Below are positions 18,882 through 26,907 of a DNA stretch of 57,615 bases, one piece after another; positions within the stretch are counted from its first letter, which is position 1, and each line of letters begins with the position of its first letter. The translations under genes were made by a program, and so were the position numbers. A model generated the notes under the pieces. It searched no databases. It saw only the letters and a list, made by a program, of their open reading frames with translations, and was not told the DNA's origin. The stretch covers positions 1-57,615 of the forward strand of contig NZ_BDAZ01000040.1 of the NCBI RefSeq assembly GCF_001612725.1, read 5' to 3'. The DNA is from Nocardia anaemiae NBRC 100462 (GTDB taxonomy: Bacteria; Actinomycetota; Actinomycetes; Mycobacteriales; Mycobacteriaceae).

Positions 18882-19918
18882 CAGCACAGTTCGCGCAGCT
18901 GCTCGATCAGCTTGACCCGCTCGGCCGTGGTCGCCGCCATCGGCACCACATTCAGCACCGTGACACCGGCCTCGCGGAATGCGGCGACCCGCTCCTTCAC
19001 GAATCCGGCCGGGCCCACCAGCGAGATATCCCGAACCAGATCGTCCGGGACCACCTTGGCGGCCTCGTCCTTCTTGCCTGTCAGATACAGCTCCTGGATC
19101 CGGTCCGCCTCGGCGCCGTAGCCGTACTTGGTGGCCAGCGTGTGATAGAAGTTCTTGCCCTTCGCACCCATGCCGCCGATGTAGAGCGCCAGATGCGGTT
19201 TCACGAATTCCAGTAGCGGCGTGACATTCTCGCCGATGGCCAGCGCTGGCCCGGCGTAGACGTCCAGTTCGCCGAGGGTCGGATCACGCTTGGCCAGACC
19301 GGCATCCAGTGCTTCGCCCCAGATCTGCTTGGCCTTCTCCGGCACGAAGAAGATCGGCTGCCAGCCCTCGGCGATCTCCGCGGCCAGCTCCACATTCTTC
19401 GGGCCGAGTGCGGCCAGCAGCACCGGGATGCGTTCGCGCACTGGATGATTGATCAGCTTGAGCGGTTTGCCCAGGCCGGTGCCCCGATCGGCGGGCAACG
19501 GGATCTGGTAGTACTTGCCCTGGTACTCCAGTCGCTCGCGACGCCACACCTTGCGGCAGATCTCCACCAGTTCCCGGGTACGTCCGATGGGTGCGTCGTA
19601 GGGGACGCCGTGGAAGCCCTCGATCACCTGCGGGCCCGATGCGCCGAGGCCGAGGATATAGCGGCCGTCGGAGACGAAGTCCAGCCCGGCGGCGGTCATG
19701 GCGGTCAGGCTCGGCGTGCGGGTGTAGATCTGCAGGATGCCCGAGGCCAACTGCAGCCGCGTAGTCTTGGCCGCCAGATATCCGAGCGCGCTCACCGCGT
19801 CGAACGAGTAGGCCTCCGGCACGAACACGATGTCGAGTCCGGCCTTTTCGAGGTCGGCCACCTCGGCGGCCGCCTCTTTGAAGCCACCCGAGTAGTTGAT
19901 GCTCAATCCGATCCGCAT
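18881..19918 (-). CDS. LLM class F420-dependent oxidoreductase (Rv3520c-like)
   Basis: This 345-aa luciferase-like TIM-barrel enzyme probably uses reduced or oxidised F420. It begins MRIGLSINYSGGFKEAAAEVADLEKAGLDIVFVPEAYSFDAVSALGYLAAKTTRLQLASGILQIYTRTP, typical of the F420 branch of the LLM superfamily and close to Rv3520c-type proteins. SDGRYILGLGASGPQVIEGFHG and GAKGKNFYHTLATKYGYG follow. Substrate unknown. ATG at 19918 is preferred; upstream codons are shadow sequence of the divergent gene. The 117-base divergent gap to the cyclodeaminase gene must hold both promoters. Confidence 0.88.
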   Translation of the reverse strand: MRIGLSINYSGGFKEAAAEVADLEKAGLDIVFVPEAYSFDAVSALGYLAAKTTRLQLASGILQIYTRTPSLTAMTAAGLDFVSDGRYILGLGASGPQVIEGFHGVPYDAPIGRTRELVEICRKVWRRERLEYQGKYYQIPLPADRGTGLGKPLKLINHPVRERIPVLLAALGPKNVELAAEIAEGWQPIFFVPEKAKQIWGEALDAGLAKRDPTLGELDVYAGPALAIGENVTPLLEFVKPHLALYIGGMGAKGKNFYHTLATKYGYGAEADRIQELYLTGKKDEAAKVVPDDLVRDISLVGPAGFVKERVAAFREAGVTVLNVVPMAATTAERVKLIEQLRELC

Positions 19919-20035
19919 AGCACTCAACATAACCGCAGCTACGCACCGGCCGCGCACCGGCCACCCCGGTGCGGGCGGTAGCGTATTCGCGGTAGTTCTC
20001 CACTGTCGTCGCAGGAAAACGAAAGGCCACCCGCC

Positions 20036-20668
20036 GTGTCGCAGCCCGCCTTCGCTGAGGCCACCCTCGCGCAGTACCTGACCGACCTGGCCGCGAAGGT
20101 GCCCGCACCAGGCGGCGGCGCCGTCGCCGCACTGCACGCCGCACAGGGCGCCGCACTGGTCGCGATGGTCGCGCGCTACACCACCCGGGCCAAGGATGCC
20201 GAGCACCGGCCGGTCATCGACCGGATCATCGAGGCGGCAGACGCCTCCCGCGAGCGCGCACTGGCCCTGGCCGATGCCGATGCCGCAGCATTCACCGCCG
20301 TCGGCAACGCCTACAAGTTGCCGAAGGATTCTCCGGAGCGGGCCGCCGCGCGCGGCGATGCCATTACCGCCGCACTGCTCGAGGCGGCCCGGGTGCCCGC
20401 CGCGGTCGTCGACGAGGCCGATGAGGTGCTCTCGCTCGCCGCCGAACTGCTGCCGATCGGCAATCCCAATGTGGTCACCGACATCGGCGCCGCCGCCGAT
20501 GCGGCACGGGCCGCGGCCACCAGTTCGCAGCTCAATATCGAAATCAATGTCCGTTCGCTCAGCGCCGAACAGGGCGATAAGTTCGCGCCGGTGCTGATCC
20601 GCATCGACGAGATCACCGCACGCGCGGACGCACTGCACGCCGACGTACTGCACGCCGTGCGCGGCTGA
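20036..20668 (+). CDS. Cyclodeaminase/cyclohydrolase family protein (FchA-like)
   Basis: This 210-aa all-helical protein resembles formimidoyltetrahydrofolate cyclodeaminase and methenyltetrahydrofolate cyclohydrolase (FTCD_C fold). The family hallmark is LAAKVPAPGGGAVAALHAAQGAALVAMVARYT, followed by ADADAAAFTAVGNAYKLPK and GNPNVVTDIGAAADAARAAATSSQLNIEINV. By family knowledge it would act on folate one-carbon units in the cytoplasm, closing or opening 5,10-methenyl-THF. GTG at 20036 follows GAAAGG. Context of note: the FolD at 26.9 kb lacks its cyclohydrolase lysine. Confidence 0.85.
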   Translation: MSQPAFAEATLAQYLTDLAAKVPAPGGGAVAALHAAQGAALVAMVARYTTRAKDAEHRPVIDRIIEAADASRERALALADADAAAFTAVGNAYKLPKDSPERAAARGDAITAALLEAARVPAAVVDEADEVLSLAAELLPIGNPNVVTDIGAAADAARAAATSSQLNIEINVRSLSAEQGDKFAPVLIRIDEITARADALHADVLHAVRG

Positions 20669-20677
20669 ATTCGACCG

Positions 20678-20692
20678 AACGATCGGATCGTT
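20678..20692. repeat. Short perfect inverted repeat AACGAT-CGG-ATCGTT
   Basis: Ten bases after the cyclodeaminase stop, overlapping the -35 element of the next promoter by three bases. It could be a weak terminator or an operator acting on the L,D-transpeptidase promoter. Confidence 0.5.
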
Positions 20693-20714
20693 TGTCCGGT
20701 TATCTGCCGGGTAT
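20690..20714 (+). promoter_or_regulatory. SigF/SigB-type promoter upstream of the L,D-transpeptidase
   Basis: GTTT (20690-20693), 15-base spacer, GGGTAT (20709-20714): the same elements as before rsbR. It is 119 bases before the transpeptidase ATG, predicting stress-sigma control of peptidoglycan 3-3 cross-linking. Confidence 0.55.
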
Positions 20715-20833
20715 GTCGCCCCTATATACGAAAAATGTGGACTTGGACGGCCGTTACAGAACCGGTACGTCTAGTTGATCATGAAGTCCTAGAATGGATT
20801 TCTGCGTCCCACACCAGCGTGAAGGGGTGGACC

Positions 20834-21586
20834 ATGCGGAGCGCACTCAGATACCTGTTCCTCGCGATCACCGTCGTCGCATTGGCGGCATTCGGATCCG
20901 GAGCGGCAATCGCCACAACGATTCTGAAACCCGGTGCCGACGCGGTCGCGACGATTACCCCGTCGACAGGCCAGGAAGTCGGCATCGCGGCACCGGTGAC
21001 CATTCGATTCGCCAACCCGGTCACCAACCGCGACCGAGCCGAAGGACTGGTCGATATTCGAGCCACCGAACCGCTGCCCGGCGCATTCTCGTGGTCGAGT
21101 GATCGTGAATTGATTTGGACGCCAACGAGTTTCCTGCCCGCGCGAGCGCCGATCTCGGTGCAGGTCGGTAACGCGCGCACGGAGTTCCGCACCAATGCGG
21201 GCGTGGTGGCCGACGCCGACATGTCGGCGCATACCTTTACCGTGAGCGTCGGCGGTGCGGTCGCGCGGTCGGTGCCCGCATCGATGGGCAAGCCCGGCTA
21301 CGAGACACCGACCGGTACCTTCCCGATACTGGAAAAGTTCCGTTCGGTCGTCTTCGACTCGCGCACCATCGGAATCCCGCTGAGCTCGCCCGAGGGCTAT
21401 GTCATCAATGGCGAGTACGCCGAACGACTCACCTGGGGTGGCGTTTTCGTGCACTCCGCGCCGTGGTCGGTGGATTCGCAGGGCCACGCCAATGTCAGCC
21501 ACGGCTGCATCAACCTGGCTCCCGATGACGCCGCCTGGTACTACGAGACCGTCGGCGTCGGCGATCCGGTCACCGTGCACTGGTGA
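20834..21586 (+). CDS. L,D-transpeptidase (YkuD domain with Ig-like domain)
   Basis: This exported enzyme forms 3-3 cross-links between meso-DAP residues in peptidoglycan and is typical of mycolata. It is 250 aa: an N-terminal hydrophobic signal/anchor (about 7-27), a bacterial Ig-like segment (about 38-125, ATITPSTGQEVGIAAPVTIRFANPV) and a YkuD catalytic domain (about 130-250). The active-site motif is HSAPWSVDSQGHANVSHGC with H208, H223 and the nucleophile C225. Shorter than LdtMt2 because only one Ig-like domain is present. ATG at 20834 follows GAAGGGG; the upstream extension to 20735 is unlikely. Confidence 0.92.
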   Translation: MRSALRYLFLAITVVALAAFGSGAAIATTILKPGADAVATITPSTGQEVGIAAPVTIRFANPVTNRDRAEGLVDIRATEPLPGAFSWSSDRELIWTPTSFLPARAPISVQVGNARTEFRTNAGVVADADMSAHTFTVSVGGAVARSVPASMGKPGYETPTGTFPILEKFRSVVFDSRTIGIPLSSPEGYVINGEYAERLTWGGVFVHSAPWSVDSQGHANVSHGCINLAPDDAAWYYETVGVGDPVTVHW

Positions 21587-21718
21587 GCCGTAGACAATCG
21601 GTTTCCTTCGCGACACCTCGCCTCATTTTCGTCACGCGCAGCAAACCTGGCAGTATCCTGCCGGGGTTGATACAACTGCGGGACACACGTGATCGTATGA
21701 CCTGATGAAGGTAGGGCG

Positions 21719-23113
21719 ATGGATCGACCGGATATGACCTCGCGGGCGAATTCGGACCCGCAGCCGGGCGCTGCGCCACAACAACCGCTCGGTGCGCCGA
21801 GGGCATACCAGACACCGACACCGCCGAACCCGTTCCACCGGATCGGCTTCACCGAAGACGATGCGCCGACCGGGCCGATACCGCGGATCCCGATCGAGGG
21901 CGCACCCATCGACACCGGCCCATTACGGCGCGTTCCGATCGATCGTGCCGCAACACCATCCGGCCCGCTGCCCAGAGTTCCGGTCGACACGGCGCCGACG
22001 AATACGGACCCGTTCCGGCGCATTCGCGGCCAACAAGGTCCCGGCGGTCAGGCTCCGAATCCCCAGGGCCCCAGGCAAACCGGACCGATACCACGGATTC
22101 CACGCCAGGAAATTCCCGCGCCCCCGGCACAGGTTCCGTACGTCTCGACGCACCAGGCGCCGACCGTACCGGACGGCCAGCAGTCGCTGATGTTGCCGGA
22201 ACCGGTTCGTCAGGCGCCGATCACCCGGAACCCGAGCCCGCCCACGCCCGCCGCACCGCGTCCGCCCGCCCCCCAAGATCCGAATTGGCATACGCCTGTT
22301 CCGCACGAGCCGCCGCTGCGGGCTCCGCTTCAGCGAGATCCGATGCGCCAGAACCCGATTCGGGCCTTCCACGCAGAAGCCGCCCGACACGATCCGAACC
22401 ATTACGCACCCGGGAGACACGAGCAGAACCCGATCGACAGCGAATTCACCCGACAGGAACTCGACTATCGAGGTGAATGGTCCGAGTGGGTCGAGGAACC
22501 TGCCGAGGAGCCGAAACCGCCTGCGCCGGACTACTTCCGGCACGAGGCGGCCTTGGCGGCCATGATCGATCGGTCCGGACGGAATCGGTCGAAGCGCCGG
22601 TGGATGCCGGTACTGGTCGGATCGGTCGCGGCGGCCGGACTGCTCGTGGTGGCGTTCGTGCAAATTCGGCCGGACCCGCAACCGGCGACGGTGGCCTCGT
22701 CCACGCCCAGCCAGGTCGCGGTCTCCGGGTCCACGTCCGCTGCGGAGTGCCGGGCCGAGCGGGTCGGGGACACCATCACGGGCAACGGTGCGGGCGGGCT
22801 GGATTCCGGACCGGGCGTCATCTTCGCGTTCCAGTACGCGTACTACGTCACCCGATCCGGTGCGGCGACCCGGGAGTTCGTGGCACCCAACGCATCCGTC
22901 TCCCCCGCCGGGACGATTCAACAGGGCATCGACGGCATTCCGGCCGGTACCACCCACTGCATCAGCATTACGCCCGGGGCATCCGTCGGCCAGTACCTTG
23001 TGCAGGTGACCGAGTATCGGCCCGATTCGACATCGATCACGTACAAACCCCAGATCGTCACGACGGCGCGCGTCGGTAACCAGACGCTCATCACCGGAAT
23101 CGGCGCGGCCTGA
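21719..23113 (+). CDS. Proline-rich single-pass membrane protein, unknown function
   Basis: I do not recognise a family. The 464-aa protein has a long proline/arginine-rich cytoplasmic N-terminus (1-290) built from loose repeats of the form GP(I/L)xR(I/V)P(I/V)(D/E)xAP at about 51-103 and again at 121-129. One transmembrane helix follows (about 295-316, after SKRRW), then an extracellular domain of about 150 residues with two cysteines (AECRAER and THCISIT), probably forming a disulfide. The layout resembles membrane proteins of Nocardia with a disordered tail that could bind cell-envelope or SH3-like partners. ATG at 21719. Confidence 0.8.
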   Translation: MDRPDMTSRANSDPQPGAAPQQPLGAPRAYQTPTPPNPFHRIGFTEDDAPTGPIPRIPIEGAPIDTGPLRRVPIDRAATPSGPLPRVPVDTAPTNTDPFRRIRGQQGPGGQAPNPQGPRQTGPIPRIPRQEIPAPPAQVPYVSTHQAPTVPDGQQSLMLPEPVRQAPITRNPSPPTPAAPRPPAPQDPNWHTPVPHEPPLRAPLQRDPMRQNPIRAFHAEAARHDPNHYAPGRHEQNPIDSEFTRQELDYRGEWSEWVEEPAEEPKPPAPDYFRHEAALAAMIDRSGRNRSKRRWMPVLVGSVAAAGLLVVAFVQIRPDPQPATVASSTPSQVAVSGSTSAAECRAERVGDTITGNGAGGLDSGPGVIFAFQYAYYVTRSGAATREFVAPNASVSPAGTIQQGIDGIPAGTTHCISITPGASVGQYLVQVTEYRPDSTSITYKPQIVTTARVGNQTLITGIGAA

Positions 23114-23116
23114 CCG

Positions 23117-24025
23117 TCACACCGCCGAATTCCACGGCACCAGTACGATTTTCCCGCGGACGCGCCCGGATTCGCTCAGGTGATGGGCCTTGACCACCTC
23201 GGCCATCGGCAGCACCTGATCGATCTGCACGCGCAACCGGCCCGCCTCGAACAGCGCGGCCAGCTCGCGGAGATCGCGACCGGACGGATCGACATACAGT
23301 CGCTGGTACCTCGGGTCGTGCTCGGCATCGTTGCCCTGGGCGTCGATCAGGCGACCATCCGCGGCGAGTACCCGCAGCGAACGCGACCCGTAGTCACCAC
23401 CGACGAGATCGAAAACGACATCGACCTCATGCACTGTGTCCGCGAAATCGCTTGTCGTGTAATCGATCGCCTCGTCAGCGCCGATTTCCCGCAGGAATTC
23501 ATGGTTGGCGGCGCGGGCCGTGCCGATCACATACGCGCCGCGGTCCTTCGCGATCTGCACCGCTAAATGTCCGACACCACCTGCCGCCGCATGCACCAGC
23601 ACGCGTTGTCCGGCAACGACTTCGGTGAGCCCCTGCCATGCGGTCAGCACCGCCGTCGGCACACCCGCGGCGTGGATGTGATCCAGCATCGCCGGTTTCG
23701 GTGCGAGGAAATCCGCCTGCGCCACAACATATTCCGCATAGCCGCCGGACCGGGTGAACACCATGCCGTAGACCTCGTCGCCGACCCGGAATTGCTCGAC
23801 ACCGGCGCCAACCTGCTCGACGATCCCGGACACATCGAAACCGAGGGTGAACGGCGGATCCCCGAGTTTGCGCACCAGTCCGGACCGCAGCTTCCAGTCC
23901 GCCGCATTCATACCGGTGGCGGCTACCCGCACCAGCACCTCGCCGGGACCGGCGCTCGGCCGATCGACCTCGACGATTTCCAGAACCTCGGGACCACCGA
24001 ATCGTTGTTGCGTGATTGCGAGCAT
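23117..24025 (-). CDS. NADP-dependent quinone oxidoreductase (zinc-free MDR family)
   Basis: This 302-aa medium-chain reductase is of the quinone-oxidoreductase type. The N-terminal GroES-like domain (ITQQRFGGPEVLEIVEVDRPSAGPGEVLVRVAATGMNAADW) has no zinc-binding cysteines. The nucleotide-binding motif is LVHAAAGGVGHLAVQIAKDRGAYVIGTA (AAxGGVG). It probably reduces quinones or enones with NADPH. ATG at 24025 gives the family N-terminus; upstream extension is rejected. It is divergent from an HxlR regulator with 49 bases between, a classic regulator-target pair, and converges with the proline-rich gene, 3 bases apart. Confidence 0.87.
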   Translation of the reverse strand: MLAITQQRFGGPEVLEIVEVDRPSAGPGEVLVRVAATGMNAADWKLRSGLVRKLGDPPFTLGFDVSGIVEQVGAGVEQFRVGDEVYGMVFTRSGGYAEYVVAQADFLAPKPAMLDHIHAAGVPTAVLTAWQGLTEVVAGQRVLVHAAAGGVGHLAVQIAKDRGAYVIGTARAANHEFLREIGADEAIDYTTSDFADTVHEVDVVFDLVGGDYGSRSLRVLAADGRLIDAQGNDAEHDPRYQRLYVDPSGRDLRELAALFEAGRLRVQIDQVLPMAEVVKAHHLSESGRVRGKIVLVPWNSAV

Positions 24026-24074
24026 GCCACTGATTCTGCGGTCGCCTAGTATCCGAGGGAAAGAAGGCACTTCA

Positions 24075-24503
24075 ATGATCCCGAGGTACCCGATGTATAC
24101 CGTTGTCGACTGGTCCGACTCCGACAACCTGGTCAAGAGCTATCTGACGAACTGCCCGGCGCGCGAAGTGCTGACGGTGCTCGCCGACAAATGGGTGCTC
24201 CTGGTCCTGGGCGTCCTGCGCATGGCGGGCGGGCCGGTGCGCTTCAACGATCTGCGCCGTCGACTCGACGGCATCACCCAGAAGATGCTCACCCGCACCC
24301 TGCGCAACCTCGAGCGCGACGGACTGGTCCGCCGTGCGGTCTACCCGACCGTGCCGCCGCGTGTGGAGTACTCGCTGACCGATCTGGGTGCCAGCCTCGG
24401 CGAGCTCAGTCATGCGATGGGCGTCTGGTCGGTGCGGCACCACAGCGAAATCCTCGCCGCCCGTGCGGAATTCGACACGCGCACCGACCCGGAACCCGTC
24501 TGA
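24075..24503 (+). CDS. HxlR-family transcriptional regulator
   Basis: This 142-aa winged-helix protein has the HxlR signature: NCPAREVLTVLADKWVLLVLGVLRMAGGPVRFNDLRRRLDGITQKMLTRTLRNLERDGLVRR, then VPPRVEYSLTDLGASLGELSHAM. The cysteine before the first core helix (C32) is the conserved redox/electrophile-sensing position in this family. It is divergent from a quinone oxidoreductase gene, so sensing of quinones or aldehydes and control of that gene is the likely role. ATG at 24075 follows AAGAAGG; ATG at 24093 is an alternative. Confidence 0.9.
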   Translation: MIPRYPMYTVVDWSDSDNLVKSYLTNCPAREVLTVLADKWVLLVLGVLRMAGGPVRFNDLRRRLDGITQKMLTRTLRNLERDGLVRRAVYPTVPPRVEYSLTDLGASLGELSHAMGVWSVRHHSEILAARAEFDTRTDPEPV

Positions 24504-24525
24504 ACGCCCATTGCCGGGGCCCGGC

Positions 24526-26286
24526 TCAGGCAGCGTGCAGGAGGTCGCCGCCGGATGCCAGGGCGGCGTAGCGGCCCTCGGAGTCCATGAGTTCGCGGTG
24601 GGTGCCGCGTTCGATGATGTGGCCCTGGTCGAGTACGACGATCTGGTCGGCGTCGCGGATGGTGGAGAGCCGGTGCGCGATGGTGATGGTGGTTCGGCCT
24701 TCGGACAGCGCGTCGATGGCGGCCTGTACCTCCTGCTCGGTCCGGTTGTCCAGTGCGCTGGTGGCCTCGTCGAGCACCAGGATCGGGGGATTGCGCAGGA
24801 TCACCCGTGCCACTGCCAGACGCTGCTTCTCACCGCCGGAGAACCGATAACCGCGCTCCCCGACCAGCGTGTCGTAGCCGTCCGGCAGGCTCGCGATATG
24901 GTCGTGGATCTGCGCGGCCCGTGCCGCGGCGTACAACTCCTCGTCGGTCGCATCGGGTTTGGCGAAGCGCAGATTGTCCGCGACCGAAGCATGGAACAGG
25001 TAGGTCTCCTGCGAGACCACACCGACGGCGGCGGCGAGATCGGCAAACGACAAGTCCCGCACATCGATTCCGTCGATCGCGACCCGTCCGGATGTCACAT
25101 CGTAGAGTCGCGCCACCAGGTAGCCGAGCGTGGTTTTGCCCGAACCGGTTTCGCCGACGATGGCCAGACTCGACCCAGCGGGCACGGTGATGTCGATGTC
25201 CTGCAACACATCCCGCGTCCCGGAGCCATAGGTGAAGCCGACGTGCTCGAAGCGGACCGCGCCCTCGACACCCGAATCCGGCACCGGCACCGGCGTTCTC
25301 GGCTCCTCGATATCCGGCTTCAGGTCCAGGTATTCGAAGATCCGGCCGAACAGCGACATGGAGCTCTGCACCTCCACACCGGTGTACAGCAGCTGCACCA
25401 TCGGCCGCAGCAGGCTCGTCTGCAAGGTCGTGAAGGCGACCAGCGTGCCGATCGACACCAGCGGATGTCCCGCCGCCACGGTCACTCCCGCCGCCCAGTA
25501 GACGATCGCGGGCATGGCCGCCATGACGATCTGAATCGTCGACTGCCGCCACCGACCGGCCATGCCGGATCGGATCTCCAGGTCCACCAGCCCGCGCGAC
25601 TCCTTCGCGAAATCTTCGACCAGTGCGGGTGAGCGGCCCATTGTGCGCCCGAGCAGAATGCCGCTCACCGATAGCGATTCCTCCACGATCGCCGACATGC
25701 CCGCCAGTTTCTGCTGCCGCTGCGCGGTGATCTTCCTGCGTTCGTCGCCGACGCGCCGACTGATCCAGACGAAGAGCGGCAGCATGATCAGCGAGACCAC
25801 GGTGAGCCGCCAGTCCAGGGCGATCATGGCGATCACCGAGGCGGTCACAGTGGTGAAGTTCGAGACCAGTGAGGTCGCGGTCGAAGTGACCGTCGATTGC
25901 ATGCCGCCGATGTCGTTCGCGATCCGCGACTGCACCTCACCGGTGCGGGTAGTCGTGAAGAACGACAACGGCATTCGCTGCAATTGCGCGTACACCGCGG
26001 CGCGCAGATCATGCATGACCTCTTGGCCGACCGCGGTCGAGATGTAGGTCTGGAGAACACCGAAGATGCTCGTTAGTGCGGCGACCGCGACCATGCCCGC
26101 CGCAAGCGCGGTCAGCAGACCGGTGCGGCCGTGTGGCAGAGCGTCATCGAGGATGCCGCGCAACATGAACGGCGAGGCCAGCGCGACCAGCGACGATAAT
26201 CCGACGAGCGCGGCGACCAGCGCCAGGCGTGCGCGATACGGACGAAAAAGCCGGACGATCCGGCGAAGTTGATGTGGGGGCTGCAT
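24526..26286 (-). CDS. ABC-type multidrug exporter half-transporter (TMD-NBD fusion)
   Basis: This 586-aa exporter has six membrane segments in residues about 20-300 followed by an ATPase. The nucleotide-binding domain has Walker A GETGSGKTT (378-386), Q-loop SQETYLF, signature SGGEKQ (483-488), Walker B ILVLDEATSALD (D506, E507) and H-loop IAHRLST. A single fusion gene suggests a homodimer. Likely exports a lipid or drug. It is divergent from a MarR regulator across a 14-bp inverted repeat, so drug-inducible expression is inferred. ATG at 26286 is preceded by GGAGG-like GAAGGAGGCG. Confidence 0.9.
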   Translation of the reverse strand: MQPPHQLRRIVRLFRPYRARLALVAALVGLSSLVALASPFMLRGILDDALPHGRTGLLTALAAGMVAVAALTSIFGVLQTYISTAVGQEVMHDLRAAVYAQLQRMPLSFFTTTRTGEVQSRIANDIGGMQSTVTSTATSLVSNFTTVTASVIAMIALDWRLTVVSLIMLPLFVWISRRVGDERRKITAQRQQKLAGMSAIVEESLSVSGILLGRTMGRSPALVEDFAKESRGLVDLEIRSGMAGRWRQSTIQIVMAAMPAIVYWAAGVTVAAGHPLVSIGTLVAFTTLQTSLLRPMVQLLYTGVEVQSSMSLFGRIFEYLDLKPDIEEPRTPVPVPDSGVEGAVRFEHVGFTYGSGTRDVLQDIDITVPAGSSLAIVGETGSGKTTLGYLVARLYDVTSGRVAIDGIDVRDLSFADLAAAVGVVSQETYLFHASVADNLRFAKPDATDEELYAAARAAQIHDHIASLPDGYDTLVGERGYRFSGGEKQRLAVARVILRNPPILVLDEATSALDNRTEQEVQAAIDALSEGRTTITIAHRLSTIRDADQIVVLDQGHIIERGTHRELMDSEGRYAALASGGDLLHAA

Positions 26287-26319
26287 AGGCGCCTCCTTCC
26301 GAGGACTACGTCATGAAAC

Positions 26320-26363
26320 TGAGCATGACTCATAATTGTTCCCGAAACAATGAGTTATGCTCA
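26320..26363. promoter_or_regulatory. Long inverted-repeat operator of the MarR/ABC exporter pair
   Basis: Arms TGAGCATGACTCAT (26320-26333) and ATGAGTTATGCTCA (26350-26363) match as inverted repeats at 13 of 14 positions. The right arm carries TATGCT (26356-26361), a -10-like box 6 bases before the ATG at 26368. Binding here would block both divergent promoters. Confidence 0.7.
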
Positions 26364-26367
26364 ACAA

Positions 26368-26844
26368 ATGGAAAGCGCGCTCGACCCCGATCTTCCCGAG
26401 CTGTTCCTGCGCACCGCCAAACGCATCCGCCGCAACCAGATCGCTCGACTCGCTCCACTGGGCATTACCCCCGCTCAGGCCCGCGCACTCCGCATTCTCG
26501 GCCACCACGACGGACCCCTGCGAATGGCCGCCCTCGCCGATCACCTCGGCATCGTGCCGCGCTCGGCCACCACCGTCGTCGATGCGCTGGAGACTGCGGA
26601 CTTGGTCTCACGCGCACCCGACCCGACCAACCGCCGCTCAACTCTGGTGACGCTGACCGACTCCGGCAGGGCCGCACTCTCGCAGATGGCCGCGGCTCGG
26701 CGCGCGGCCGCCGAGCAGGTCTTCGCCAGCCTCAGCGCCGCACAACGCACAACGCTCCGCGATTTGCTCGCCGCACTCGACGCGGAGGCACCGGTCGGCG
26801 CATCCGCCGGGACGAACACCTCGCTGACGCCGCCCCAGAGCTGA
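26368..26844 (+). CDS. MarR-family transcriptional regulator of the ABC exporter
   Basis: This 158-aa MarR protein reads ELFLRTAKRIRRNQIARLAPLGITPAQARALRILGHH, then the recognition helix region MAALADHLGIVPRSATTVVDALETADLVSR and wing PTNRRSTLVTLTDSG. I prefer ATG at 26368: it lies 6 bases after TATGCT, so a leaderless mRNA would start on it, and the earlier in-frame ATG at 26350 is inside the operator arm. It is divergent from the exporter. After its stop a weak hairpin (26885-26892 with 26913-26920) is followed by CTGTTTT. Confidence 0.85.
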   Translation: MESALDPDLPELFLRTAKRIRRNQIARLAPLGITPAQARALRILGHHDGPLRMAALADHLGIVPRSATTVVDALETADLVSRAPDPTNRRSTLVTLTDSGRAALSQMAAARRAAAEQVFASLSAAQRTTLRDLLAALDAEAPVGASAGTNTSLTPPQS

Positions 26845-26907
26845 ACGGGGACATGATGATGGTTCGCCATCGCTACTGGAGAATCCACCCCGGCAGCGTC
26901 CGAAATA

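Noticed and set aside
19919..20653. Upstream extension of the LLM oxidoreductase
   Set aside because: It is the reverse of the cyclodeaminase gene; family starts with MRIGLSIN.
26350..26367. Earlier ATG for the second MarR regulator
   Set aside because: It lies inside the operator arm and has no Shine-Dalgarno; the 26368 ATG fits a leaderless start.
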